This document shows, in pieces, positions 9,319-18,962 of a stretch of DNA of 64,000 bases; positions within the stretch are counted from its first letter, which is position 1; the number at the start of each line of letters is the position of its first letter. This stretch comes from Symsagittifera roscoffensis (lineage: Eukaryota > Xenacoelomorpha > Acoela > Convolutidae). The stretch lies in the NCBI RefSeq assembly GCF_963678635.1, contig NC_087069.1:27270303-27334302 (forward strand), written 5' to 3'. The position numbers and the translations under genes are program-made. Under the pieces are notes generated by a model. It was not told the DNA's origin. It worked only from the letters and a program-made list of their open reading frames with translations, and did not search any database.

Positions 9319-10223
9319 CGGAGGGTTACCTCGGAGGGTACCTTGATCACCCAAGCTACTTCGGAGGGTACCCTAATCACCCAAGTTACTTCGGAGGGTC
9401 CCCCTAAATTTACTAAGGAGGGTCAATAAGATGCTTAATATGCTCCGGAGGGTTACTTCGGAGGGTACCTCCAAAATTTTCAAATTTTTTGATCCCGCTT
9501 AGAAGGTTCTCCCACTAGCTTCAAAAAGCGTCAAAACAAGCTAGGAGCTCTAAGGGGAGCTGTTTTAACTTCTTAGGGTGATCTCGTGGAAATTTTCCAC
9601 TAAGGAGGGTTGCTAAAGGGTTTAGCTGACTCCGGAGGGTTACTTCGGAGGGTTCCCCCAAAATCAAGAAAAAGGGTTATATCACCGCAGTAAAGCCTCT
9701 GAAAGCGGTCTACCTGACTTAAAACTAGGTTGGCTGACACGGTCAACCTTCCCAGTTGAATAAAAAGATGTTTTGATAAAATTTTCTGCCGCTCGGAGGG
9801 TTACCTGTAATTTGGACCCTCCGAACCAACAAATTCTAAAAAATTTTTCTTCTCCGAGATTGTCAATCCCAAAAACGGTTGAGATTCGCAAAAAATTGGT
9901 CAAAAACGTCGACTTATGGTACCAAAATTATCCCGATCGGATAACTAGTCTTTGAGAAACGCCAAAAACGCGTTCGTCAAAATGGCCTTTTTCACCACCT
10001 GTATAGGATCTGAAAGACTTTTTTCGCGATTCCGGTCGAAAGTGCCTAAAAATACTTGAAATGAGCGTAGTAGCCCTGTACGGCACTGGAATAATGCAAA
10101 AAATTGGACCAAAATTGGTTTAGAAACAAAATTTTAGCCAAAAACTATCAAATTTGGACCCTCCGATTCCTTCCTTTTCCAAACCTTAAGTCGTTAGCTC
10201 TATCCACGGAGCTACTCGGAGGG
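9319..10223. repeat. Cluster of CGGAGGGT motifs
   Basis: CGGAGGG occurs at 9319, 9332, 9362, 9392, 9446, 9459, 9633, 9646, 9794 and 10217, often in pairs spaced 13 bp and extended to CGGAGGGTTACC. Degenerate AAGGAGGGT copies lie near 9415 and 9602. Two reverse-orientation copies, GGACCCTCCGA, sit at 9815 and 10157 in a shared AATTTGGACCCTCCGA context. No coding frame explains the motif. It ends against the 200-N gap. Confidence 0.75.
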
Positions 10224-10232
10224 TTACCCAAA

Positions 10233-10432
10233 NNNNNNNNNNNNNNNNNNNNNNNNNNNNNNNNNNNNNNNNNNNNNNNNNNNNNNNNNNNNNNNNNNNN
10301 NNNNNNNNNNNNNNNNNNNNNNNNNNNNNNNNNNNNNNNNNNNNNNNNNNNNNNNNNNNNNNNNNNNNNNNNNNNNNNNNNNNNNNNNNNNNNNNNNNNN
10401 NNNNNNNNNNNNNNNNNNNNNNNNNNNNNNNN
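10233..10432. other. Assembly gap (200 N)
   Basis: Exactly 200 N. Pao integrase is cut off on its right side, and unrelated CGGAGGG-rich DNA lies on its left. Any reading frame drawn through the gap is artificial. Confidence 0.99.
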
Positions 10433-11917
10433 GTTAAAGCTGATAGTGTAGTGTTTATCTGTTTTCTTTCTGTTTTGAATGAAGAATGGCCTGAAGAAAT
10501 CTACTCCTGTGGTGATGAAAGGGTAGTGAGTGTTCTCCTGTGGAAATCTTGAGCTTGGTAGGGGTGCCATTTTCGGCTGGAGGTTTTGTGCGTCGAACCA
10601 TCTGCATATGAAACATTTAAAACGAACACTGCGTAGAGCCAGTCGTACACCAATAAAGTAGTAGCGTTGCTGTATGAAGGATTTGACAAACTCTGATCCT
10701 TGATGTACAAAAATATGGTGTGCGTGTTCAATGTACAATTTTATTGTTGCATTTTTCGCATCCAATATTATCGGAAACCTTGTCGCTTCTTTCATACAAG
10801 ATGCAAACTCAAGACGACCTCGAGCTGTTAGAACTGTCTTTTGATCCAAAAAGGGATTCAATTGAACCAATTTGTCTTTATTGTCAATTTTGCTTTTGTT
10901 TTCTAATTTTTTGATATTATTAGGAAACGACTGAGCCTGACAAATTTTGATTGCGTATAGTTTGGCTTTTTCAACATCTGAGGTGTTGCATAAAATTTGT
11001 TCATTTTCATCACTGGAGGATGGGTTTTGATTGGTTTTTCTGTTGAGAATCCTAATTTGTAGTTTGGAAATAAAATTCATGACTGTGGTAAGAGTTAAAA
11101 TCAGCTTGTTCCATGTAGAAAATTGTCTAATGTCGAAAATTGGCTCATTTAGAGACAATTTTTTATGCTTGGTCTGTCTTTGAAAACCCGCAGCAACCAC
11201 AGTTGTTGCAAGCAAAGTTTTATCGTGCCAAAGATACTTAGGTTGTTTCAATAAGGCTGGAGGTGTAAGCCATTTCTCATTAATTTCCCTGGGTTCAAGA
11301 CCTCGAGTACCGTGATCTGCAGGATTCAGAGTAGTTGGAATGTGATGCCATTGTAGTTGATGATCCATTGTTGAAATTTCAGTCAGTCGATTTGCCACAA
11401 GTGTTTTTTGCTGTTTCGTTAATTTTATCCAATCAAGTACTACCTGACTGTCTGTCCAGACATGTAAAACAGCTGATCTGTTGAGATGAAGTTCTTTGGA
11501 CGCAAATGACAAAAGACGTGCTCCAATTGTTGCAGCTTCTAATTCAAGTTTTGGTACACTCAGTTGTTTAATAGGCGCAACCTTGCTTTTGCCAATCAAA
11601 AACTTACATTCAATGGTTGTTTCGTCTAAGTTATGCGTTCGCAAGAACAGGACTGCGGCCATATCGATGAGTGAAGCGTCAGTAATTGCGTGTATTTCCA
11701 AACTCCACGATTTATTGCTTTGATTTGAAAACAAAATTCTTGGCAAAGTTATTTTTTCCATCCTGAGAAAAGAATCCAGGAACTTCTGTAGCTTGTGTTG
11801 ATGGTCAGTAGGTATCTGATTATCCCATTTCAAACCTAGCCTCCAAATCTGCTGCAGTAGAGCCTTCAAACGAATTGCTACTGGTGCTATAATTCCTAGA
11901 GGGTCGAAAATAGACAA
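10433..11917 (-). pseudogene. Pao RT end, RNase H and integrase zinc/core start
   Basis: Starts in the Pao signature SIFDPLGIIAPVAIRLKALL that follows the RT palm. Then comes the Pao-type RNase H: ITDASLIDMAAVLF, LELEAATIGARLL, VWTDSQVVLDWI, ending in NPADHGTRGL. The integrase zinc domain is present as HHIFVHQGS to RFKCFICRWF, giving an H-H-C-C pattern, and is followed by the ITTGVDFFRPF start of the catalytic core with its first Asp. The frame then meets the 200-N gap. Residues shown beyond the gap (left of 10233) do not belong to the element. The enzyme would have degraded the RNA of the hybrid and integrated the cDNA. Confidence 0.85.
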
Positions 11918-12330
11918 AAAAATAAGCTGAAGAGTTTCCGTTGAGTATAATTATCAGCCAGAGTAGGAAAGTTTTGAAGGGGACAACAAAAAACTCATCA
12001 CTGTCAATTTTCCAGTTTTGTCCAAGAACACGAGTTGAAGTTTTTATCTCGTTGTGGTCTTCGCAAGGAATATGTTGCAGGGCGAGCATGTTGTTAGATA
12101 AGAACTTTGTGAGACGAAAATCACCTTGTTTTAAAGACTCCCTGTTTTCTCTTGAAATGCATTGTGCTTCACCTAACGTCGGTACTGAGGCAATGTAGTC
12201 ATCCTTATAAAAACTCTTTAGAATTGCATCATAAGCCAGAGGAAACGAGTCTTTGTTGTCCAAAGCGCATTTTTGTAATGCATAAACAGCGCAGAGTGGG
12301 GAACATGTGGCTCCAAATATTAACCGCCTG
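11890..12330 (-). pseudogene. Pao RT palm segment with YKDD
   Basis: The frame opens at about 12330 with LIFGATCSPLCAVYALQ, a hallmark of Pao RTs, and reaches the catalytic SFYKDDYIASV. The palm box is YKDD where Pao elements usually have YVDD; both Asp are kept. GDFRLTKFLSNN and RVLGQNW follow. Between about 12000 and 11918 the true frame moves twice, by one base each time (one step lies at a run of seven T), before rejoining SIFDPLGII in the next segment. It is joined out of frame to the upstream RT segment as well, so no continuous RT can be translated. Confidence 0.85.
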
Positions 12331-13135
12331 TATTCATACTGATAACTTTTCCGTTATAGCTCCAGAGAAAACGCAAGGCTGGCCTTTCTTCTTCACGAAT
12401 ACTTTTTTGCATAAACATCCCTTCAATATCGGCAAGAAGACCGATAGAATGTTTGCAGAAGTGCAGCAGAATCCCTGTCAGATTTGCAAGTAGATCTGGA
12501 CCTGTGAGGAGATTGTTGTTAAGTGATTGGCCTTTAAAAAGAGATGCGGCGTTGGCTACTCTTCTGATTTTTGTTGGTTTATTTGGGGTTTGCACTGGGT
12601 GATGTGGTAGATACCAAATTCGCGAGGGTTTTATTATTTTCTTTTCTACAGGTCGCACGTGTTTCTTTTCGAGGTCATTTACGAGAGTTGCTTCGTATAA
12701 ATTTTGTAGATCGTTGTTTTTAGCAAGTCGGCGATCAAGTGATTTTAGTTGATTACGGGCTATGTAGTAGTTATTCTGCAATTGAGTCTCAATCTTCCAC
12801 GGTAAACCAATTCCATACCTTTCTCCCGTGTGATGTATTGTGTTTTCAAGGATCCGAATTGCCGCCAAATTGTTTTCGGTATAAAACTCCTTTTCTGTTG
12901 TTTTTTGTCCAGTTTCTTCAATTTTCCAGAATTGGTGAACTAAGTAGTCCAATGGTTTCTCAACAGATTCATTTGAATTTCTTGTAACGTGGAAAACAAA
13001 TCCCGAAGTTTGTCTGTTGCGCACTTTATTCAACCGTGTGGGAGCAATTGTTTGGTGATATTCTCCTGCAATTGTCCAGCCCAGTCGAGTTTGTATTCCG
13101 TGTGGTCGTCAATCATTTCCTTCTATTACTTGAAA
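12320..13135 (-). pseudogene. Pao protease-RT linker and RT fingers
   Basis: Reads VIEGND, then a TGA stop (plus-strand 13109-13111), then RPHGIQTRLGWTIAG, the conserved Pao linker before RT. RT begins with IWYLPHHPVQTPNK and RVANAASLFKGQSLNNNLLTGP, and includes LLADIEGMFMQKSI with the first catalytic Asp. It ends out of frame at 12320. The single stop and the frame step to 11890-12330 mean the coding capacity is lost unless these are sequence errors. The match to Pao RT is strong at several motifs. Confidence 0.85.
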
Positions 13136-13600
13136 GGGGGGTGGTATAAGAAAACGTATTAACGCCAAGTAGCGCTCCAATTCTTCCGCCAGCAATATTG
13201 GGAAATTTTAATCTAAAACCCTTGAAACCCTAAATTTTTTTAGTCTAAAACCTTTGAAACCCTGACAGATTTCATTCAGATGAGCAACATCTGCAGGAGG
13301 TATATTCCAAAATGGCGTTTTATAAACATTACGAATTGGAAACGTTTGTCCCGTTTGTTTGTACGGTGCTAAATTAACGATGTTGTCTAGTTTTGCAACC
13401 GGCATCTCATGGTTGATATTTATATATTGTAAAGACATGTTTGATGTTTCTGATGATGAGATTTCCAAGAAGTCTGCAATTTGATCAAGTATGAAAGTAA
13501 ATTGGCTGCCAGGGTCAATGAGAGCGTAGGTGTCACACACTTTACCATTATTGACGAACGACACTGGGATCAGCTGTAATTGTTCGAACCAAATGTTGGG
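13136..13600 (-). pseudogene. Pao aspartic protease
   Basis: The frame gives LIPVSFVNNGKVCDTYAL, then the active site LIDPGSQFTFI, the Pao version of the retropepsin D-x-G motif. A further block, FPNIAGGRIGALLGVNTFSY (13136-13202), is the conserved Pao segment after the protease but lies in a different frame, so there is a frameshift near 13205. The frame has no ATG start near 13564 (that codon is GTG) and is clearly part of a longer polyprotein. Confidence 0.75.
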
Positions 13601-13784
13601 TAACCGTTCAAATGTTGCTTTCTCTGAAGCAGTAAACCCTCCTTTTTTTTAAAATGAACTTCACTGTTCGCTTGCTTTTTTGTTGGTATGTGTTTTTGTC
13701 AATGCTATGCGACTGGCCATACCTGCTAGAGGTTGCGGTTGTAAACTCCTTATCATCTTCGTTTTTTCCTCAGACGACTGCTGC

Positions 13785-13960
13785 ATATGATGCACTGTTT
13801 TTGCTTGTAAATCGAGATGGATCATGAAGTGAAGTATGATGGAATCCTCTACATTGTTGACATCTTCTCTCTGAAGTGCAATTGTTTCTTGAATGACGAG
13901 AACTTAAGCAATTTATGCAGAGCTCATGCTGTTTTACAACAACAATTGAAGCACTTTTTG
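13785..13960 (-). pseudogene. Pao Gag zinc-finger region
   Basis: A minus-strand frame reads VVVKQHELCINCLSSRHS and continues into a second Cys/His cluster, CQQCRGFHHTSLH. The first is a CX2CX4HX4C knuckle, the second a CX2CX3HHX3H element. This paired arrangement just upstream of the protease is typical of Pao/BEL Gag (nucleic-acid binding). A stop follows at about 13783 and the frame is not continuous with the protease. Confidence 0.75.
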
Positions 13961-14365
13961 GAAAGATATTGGAATTTGGTTATTGTATTGATGTCAGACC
14001 CCATTTTAGCGTTTTGCTTACTTCCCAAAGACGTTTGATTTTGTGTCTTAAGTTCCTGATCTTTGACCTGATAAAGAAGAGGTTCTTTTTTCAACCAAAA
14101 TTTATTTTTTTAAGTCCCATAATTCTTTTTATTTTTATCCCTTCTTTATCAAATTCTGCAAAATCAATCTTCGGGTAAGTTTATACGTTTTATAGATATT
14201 AATCCACACTATAACGCGAGCGGTGAAACTTGAACTGCCAACGTCAAGGGAAAACAATCACCAACAAGAACTTAATTACATTCCCTTTTCCATACAGTGC
14301 TCGAAAAATTATCAATTTTAAAAACATGCGTGCACGAAAAGGCAAGAGTTTAACCCCTTTTTTAT

Positions 14366-14430
14366 CATACCCATGACTATCCACTACCTGGTGCTTTTTA
14401 TTATCCCCATGACTATCCACTACCTGGTTG
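14366..14430 (-). repeat. Two 36-bp tandem units
   Basis: A 21-bp core beginning CCATGACTATCCACTACC occurs at 14371-14391 and 14407-14427 (period 36). In the minus frame it encodes NQVVDSHG and HQVVDSHG in a row. It lies in the gap between the zinc domain and the putative Gag N-terminus of the Pao element. Confidence 0.8.
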
Positions 14431-14627
14431 TTCAATTCCGAAGTTCTTTGAAACTGTTCAACCGAGTGACTTTGAGCAAACGGGTTCCGATTCGCTTTTA
14501 TGACAGTAGGGGGAGATGTATACAGCTTTAAATTTTTCTGATGAGTTAGATGGAAATTATATTACTTTGAAGTTGATGTTTGTATAACGTTTCCTGGTTG
14601 CTGACGATTGGAATAAGCAAATGAAGA

Positions 14628-15356
14628 TTACAGCGAAAATTTTTCGAGGAGATTTGCATGGAATGCTGGAGCTGAAAACTGAAACGAGTCATGGCTTTGA
14701 TTCAAATGTAAATTGGCTGGCGATGCTTGTTGTACTGATGTTAGTAGTAATTGATTCGTTGACTGAGAAGTTCGTTCATATCCTGTAAACCTTTTTTGTT
14801 CCAAGCTTTCTTCTCTTGACTGAGAAGTTAGAGAGTTCAATTCTCTAGACAATGATTCGTTTGCAGAGTGGTTCAAGGATATTTGCGGTACGTCGGTGGT
14901 TGAGTGTTGGTGAAGTAGCATGTCGTTCTGTAAGTTAATTGGCTCTTCATCAGATGAATTGTTCACGCGGTTGCTAGAGGGCTGAGTGAAGTGATTTTCG
15001 GCATATGTGTCCTTGACGAAGGGGTTTTGCCCGGATACAGGCGTCGATTTGTTTACGTTCAATGTATTAGAACCAGAAGAGCTGGTTAAGTCTTCGCGTA
15101 AAGTGTTGATTTTGTTGGTTAGCTCTAAAAGTTGTCGTGAAAGACATGCACATATCTCCATAGCGTCGTCGTTGTCTTCCGAAGATCCATTTGCGAACAC
15201 TTCGGTTGCTTTTACCTTCATTTGTTCTAATCGGTCTTCTGTTTTCTGCGCCAAAGTCTTCAAAGAATTAATATGGGTCCCTTTTTTATCTGTGACTGTA
15301 AGAACTCCATAGACCGCCTGTTTCAATTCTAGCCAGCCTGAATTTACTGGAGGCAT
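14628..15356 (-). CDS. Putative Pao Gag N-terminal protein (unrecognised)
   Basis: 242 codons from a true ATG (plus-strand CAT at 15354-15356). Residues about 30-90 are Lys/Glu/Leu-rich with coiled-coil character (LAQKTEDRLEQMKVKATEVF). The rest is Ser/Asn/Gln-rich and low in complexity. It has no catalytic motif. Its position and orientation just upstream of the Pao Gag zinc domain suggest the N-terminal part of that Gag. It could also be an unrelated host frame. The 650 bp between it and the zinc domain has no long frame. Confidence 0.4.
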   Translation of the reverse strand: MPPVNSGWLELKQAVYGVLTVTDKKGTHINSLKTLAQKTEDRLEQMKVKATEVFANGSSEDNDDAMEICACLSRQLLELTNKINTLREDLTSSSGSNTLNVNKSTPVSGQNPFVKDTYAENHFTQPSSNRVNNSSDEEPINLQNDMLLHQHSTTDVPQISLNHSANESLSRELNSLTSQSREESLEQKRFTGYERTSQSTNQLLLTSVQQASPANLHLNQSHDSFQFSAPAFHANLLEKFSL

Positions 15357-16002
15357 TTTTTGCAGTTATTGTCGACGTCGACGATTTGTTGGTATTGGTA
15401 TCGTCCATAGTTGTTGAGAGCCGTGGATAAGGAGGGCGCTTGTTCCGTTTCGGACGTTTTTTTGCCTCTTATTCAGTTTACTTCAAATTAAAGTTAGAAA
15501 AAAAACTTCGAATGTTTTTTTTCAGTTTTTGTTTCAATTTATTTTTGTTAAAATGTTTGCTTTTGTTTCCAAAATATTTAAATGTTTTTGAGGAATAAAA
15601 AAACGTTTTTTTTGGTAAACTCGAATTTAAATGATTTTTTTTTGTAGTTGTTTTCGTGTTTTGGTAATTAACAGGCTACACTCAAAGAAAGGATGCAAAG
15701 GGACGACAATTTTCCAGAGACAACGAGAGGAAAACGCATCTACACACAAACACAATTTAAAACGAGGTAAAGGAAGGACAATTATATTCACATAAAGACA
15801 AGAGACACCCAAACAACATGCTCAACAACTCATTCACCATCTTTTATTGTAAAAATAATATTCGTCTTTTTTTAAACAAAAGTAAAAGTTCGTCAGATGT
15901 TTAATTAGAATGTACAGAAAAAATGCAAACAGGAAAGTTTGAAACAGGAATTTCTTTTTTTTAACGAAATGATAAAATGCCGAAAAATAACTATCATTTG
16001 GA
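15357..16002. other. No gene seen; AT-rich flank
   Basis: AT-rich DNA with T-runs. A perfect palindrome GTCGACGTCGAC lies near 15369. It may include the leader or LTR of the Pao element, but I see no LTR ends. Confidence 0.4.
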
Positions 16003-16912
16003 AAAGAGGATTTTCGGAGTTTTCAACAAAATGAATACATGAGATGCAAGATCCCGTTTACGGAAAAACAAAAAGTCGCGATCGCGTCGGTTCAAATTGG
16101 GCTTCTTTTTTACTCAGATGCGCTCGAAATAACTTGGTTTTCCTTGGTTAGGTGGAGAGCAAGTCTGAAAGGAAAACATCTAAGAAAACTGATAAATATT
16201 ACAGGTTTTGTTATAAAAACAAGTTTTGTTTTGCTCTCAAACTGGCTCTCGTCAGAGTAGTTACACGCAAATTTGTTCGCTCAACTCGGGGTTACAAATC
16301 AATATCAATGTACAAGTAAACATATATTGATTAACGCAAATATTGATTCTTTTATGAAGACATGTACATTTTGTCAGATCTTTTCTCTTCTTCCTTTTTT
16401 CTTCGATGTCAAAAATTATTTCTCAGTTCTCTGTTTTTTCTATGTCTTCTGTTGTTGAATTCGTGACATGCAGCTGTTGAATATATTTTCCAAAAGTGCG
16501 CAGTCGGTTGTGCAGTTTCGTCTTCACAGATTATTTTCAAGGGTCAAGCGGAAAAATCTGGTGTGCCAGTCTGAGGAAAATACCGGGTGAGATCAGGGAT
16601 CAGGTGTATTGAAAGGGCGTGTTTTTGTTTTATTGTTATTTGAGATATCATAGTGAAAAAAAGAGAACTTTTCAAACTTTTCAATGGTATGTTACAAATA
16701 GCAGTGACTTTCAGAATCAATTTTTGACTTATTCGATGATTTATCATAGTGCGGGAAAGTTGCTTCAGCAACAGCGGTGAAGCTGTGACTCGGAACAGTG
16801 TAACCTTAGTGGTTATTGGTATTACCGTGCTTGCATTGCCTGCAGCGTTCAACAAGCTAGAGCGTTACGACCAGGTTCTTGCCATTGTGGTTGCCACAGT
16901 CGTTAGAAAGAC

Positions 16913-17619
16913 GTAAAGGAGGACCCTGCAAAAATCTTTTTCCACTACATGGACGATATTCTTCGGCCAGTTAAGCTTGATAAAATCAAAGACTTGCTTT
17001 CCAAGTACAACGGCTTGCAAAACAACTTGGATTTAACCTTGGAAGAAAAGAGCACCGCTGAGCTTCCTTTTCTCGACACAATGGAAGGAATGGTGCACCG
17101 CAGCAAACCACGCAACCTCTAATTAAGAGAAATTCCCTGAAGGACTCGACTAAGCCAAACGTATCCTCGAGAGTAACCAATACCCTTCAGTTTTTTTATA
17201 ATCCCCTCATACGCAAAGCGTTGGACAACGTTCGCGGTCACCACAACTGGCCTCCAACATTTGTTTTCATTGCTTCACAGCAAAGCCAACCACAGAATCT
17301 CCTCGTGGTTCAGTATTTGGGTCTTGCTTCCGATAAACTGCTGAAAAAAGTGAAGTCCATTAGCAGCAAGATCAGCATTGTCTTCACTACCAGGAAATTG
17401 AAGTCATTTTTATCTTCTCTGGAAGAACGCATTCCGGACGAGCTGAGAAGCCGTGTAGTTTATTGATTAGAGTGTTCAAGCTGCAAAGCTTGTTATATCG
17501 GAAATATCGCCCGACATTCGACTACGCGCATCACTGAGCACGCTCGGAGAAGTTCCGCTGTCGGACAGCATCTGTTGGAATGCAACTCTGATCATCAAAC
17601 TAGCAACTTGGATTTCTAG
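16913..17619 (+). pseudogene. Penelope-like element relic: RT palm and GIY-YIG endonuclease, copy 1
   Basis: Frame 1 (16913-17122) carries a palm-like HYMDDIL box (YMDD at 16946-16957), where Penelope RTs have YVDD, followed about 45 residues later by ELPFLDTM, another Penelope RT hallmark. A TAA ends it. From about 17118 a second frame, offset by one base, gives VTNTLQFFYNPLIRKAL and the RT thumb, ending at an in-frame TGA (17464-17466). The same frame continues with CSSCKACYIGNIARH and RITEHARRSSAVGQHLLECN to a TAG at 17617-17619: the CxxC plus GIY-YIG nuclease linked to Penelope RTs. The N-terminal RT is not recognisable. The element is dead: one frameshift, one internal stop and a lost 5' part. 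Confidence 0.85.
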
Positions 17620-18900
17620 TGCTAAAGGGTTTTCAAACTAGCCACCCTGGAGTCTCTTTACATATAGAAACTCAAACCATTGTTTAACACCAAACAGGAG
17701 TACCGTTACGGGCGCCGCCGTCTGACAAAACAGTTTTAAATTGTTTCATAGTGACACTCGTCATTGCCGGTTTAGTATTTTTGTTATTGTATGTAATTTC
17801 TGACAAACCTATCATTTTTGTTTTGTACTGTTCTTAGACCGATGATGGAGTGAAAGTCGAAAAAGTTTTCGAATAGATCATTAACATTGATCTCTGTTTT
17901 TTCTACTATCATATCAGATCGATCTTTTTGACTCTTTTTGAACTCCGGTTTATTCCTTAATTAACTCCGGATTTTAGTTTTCTCAATCTGGTTGGCTGGG
18001 TTACCAACCATCTGACTATTTTTACTTCTATCCTTGTTAAATTTCACTTTTCCATATCTGGAACACTGCTAGTAATTTGACTGGAATATGTGATGTAGAT
18101 TACTTCTGACAGTAATCTTGATTACTTTGATGATTTCACCCTTCTGATTGTCTTTTAAAAAGGAACAAACTTCCTGCGTCGTTTGATAAAAAAACTGAAT
18201 GAAGAAACGGCTTGCCACCAAAGCATCTTCTCCGAGAACGAAAAAACTTTGAAACAATAAAATAAAATTTTTTCGCTGGTCTGTAGGCAGTTTGTTGATT
18301 TGCTTTAATGACAATCACCATTACTGCAGTAAAATCCTGGTGTTTTTATCACTATTGTGTGTCTGAAAATTACGCCTGAGGTAATGTTGTTAAGAATTGA
18401 ATTAAAAAATTTTGGTTATTTTAAAAGAAAATGTGTTCTCAGAGAATTGATTGATCAATGTAACAGAAAATGACACATTGATGAAAAGCTTATAGTATCA
18501 CGCGAATCAATCAGTGAAAATGCTTGAAAGCAGACGTATGGATTTGAATATTTACGAGCAGTTCAATATTTTTATTTGCTGTTTACACGGTTAAGTTTTT
18601 TTTTGCATTTTTTCTTTCTTTTTTTTAATGATTTTTTTTTTCAAAGTTTCAAAGCAATAACGGCTTATCTTATAGCGGGGTTTTCTCTACACCACAACTA
18701 TCACAAAAATGACATTCACTCCCGGCCTCTTGCTTATCTCAAAGATATCCCAAATAAATGTTTTCGCTTTTTTGGTGCTTTTTCAAATTTCAAAACAATA
18801 ACTATATGTACAAATTGATCAAAGGTCAAAAAAAGTGTGATGTATGCCTTTAATTTAAAATTGCAAAATAAATGTTTGATAGTACTGTAAAAATTGTAAT
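17620..18900. other. No gene seen downstream of Penelope relic (copy 1; same at 25567-26847)
   Basis: The first 150 bp still resembles the end of a Penelope coding region in another frame (an APPSDKTVLN-type stretch). The rest is AT-rich with T-runs and only short chance frames. Confidence 0.5.
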
Positions 18901-18962
18901 TTGTTTCTCCTGATGATGCACAAAATGTGCGAAAACGTTTAAAATAACATTTTAAAAGTCTT
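18901..18962 (+). ncRNA. Hammerhead-ribozyme-like sequence, copy 1
   Basis: CTGATGA core (18910-18916), then a perfect stem II GCACA-AAA-TGTGC (18918-18930), then GAAAA, then a stem III built from TTTAAAAT and ATTTTAAA (18938-18956) closed by AAC, then GTC (18958-18960), the expected cleavage triplet. The order is that of a type I hammerhead. Faults: one extra A after GAAA, one mismatch in stem III, and a poor stem I. Hammerheads are established parts of Penelope-like elements, and one relic lies 1.3 kb upstream. It is probably a decayed one; a chance match is possible. Confidence 0.35.

Larger units (their letters stand above)
10433..15356 (-). mobile_element. Pao/BEL LTR retrotransposon, broken and truncated
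   Basis: Minus-strand series of domains in Pao/BEL order: a possible Gag N-terminus (14628-15356), a Gag zinc domain (13785-13960), protease (13208-13600), RT (11890-13112), RNase H, and the start of integrase, cut by the gap at 10433. Several frameshifts and at least one in-frame stop interrupt it. The 3' part of integrase and the 3' LTR are missing. No 5' LTR boundary was found to the right of 15356. Confidence 0.85.

Noticed and set aside
10104-10451. Frames running through the first N gap
   Set aside because: Translation through N is meaningless, and the two sides belong to different sequences.
13208-13564. DPGS in place of DSG/DTG in the Pao protease as proof of inactivation
   Set aside because: The residue between Asp and Gly varies among Pao proteases, so this alone is not evidence of loss.
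16039-16855. Short frames upstream of the Penelope relic (and their copies near 24000-24800)
   Set aside because: No recognisable domain, AT-rich composition, and their perfect conservation between copies only reflects the duplication.
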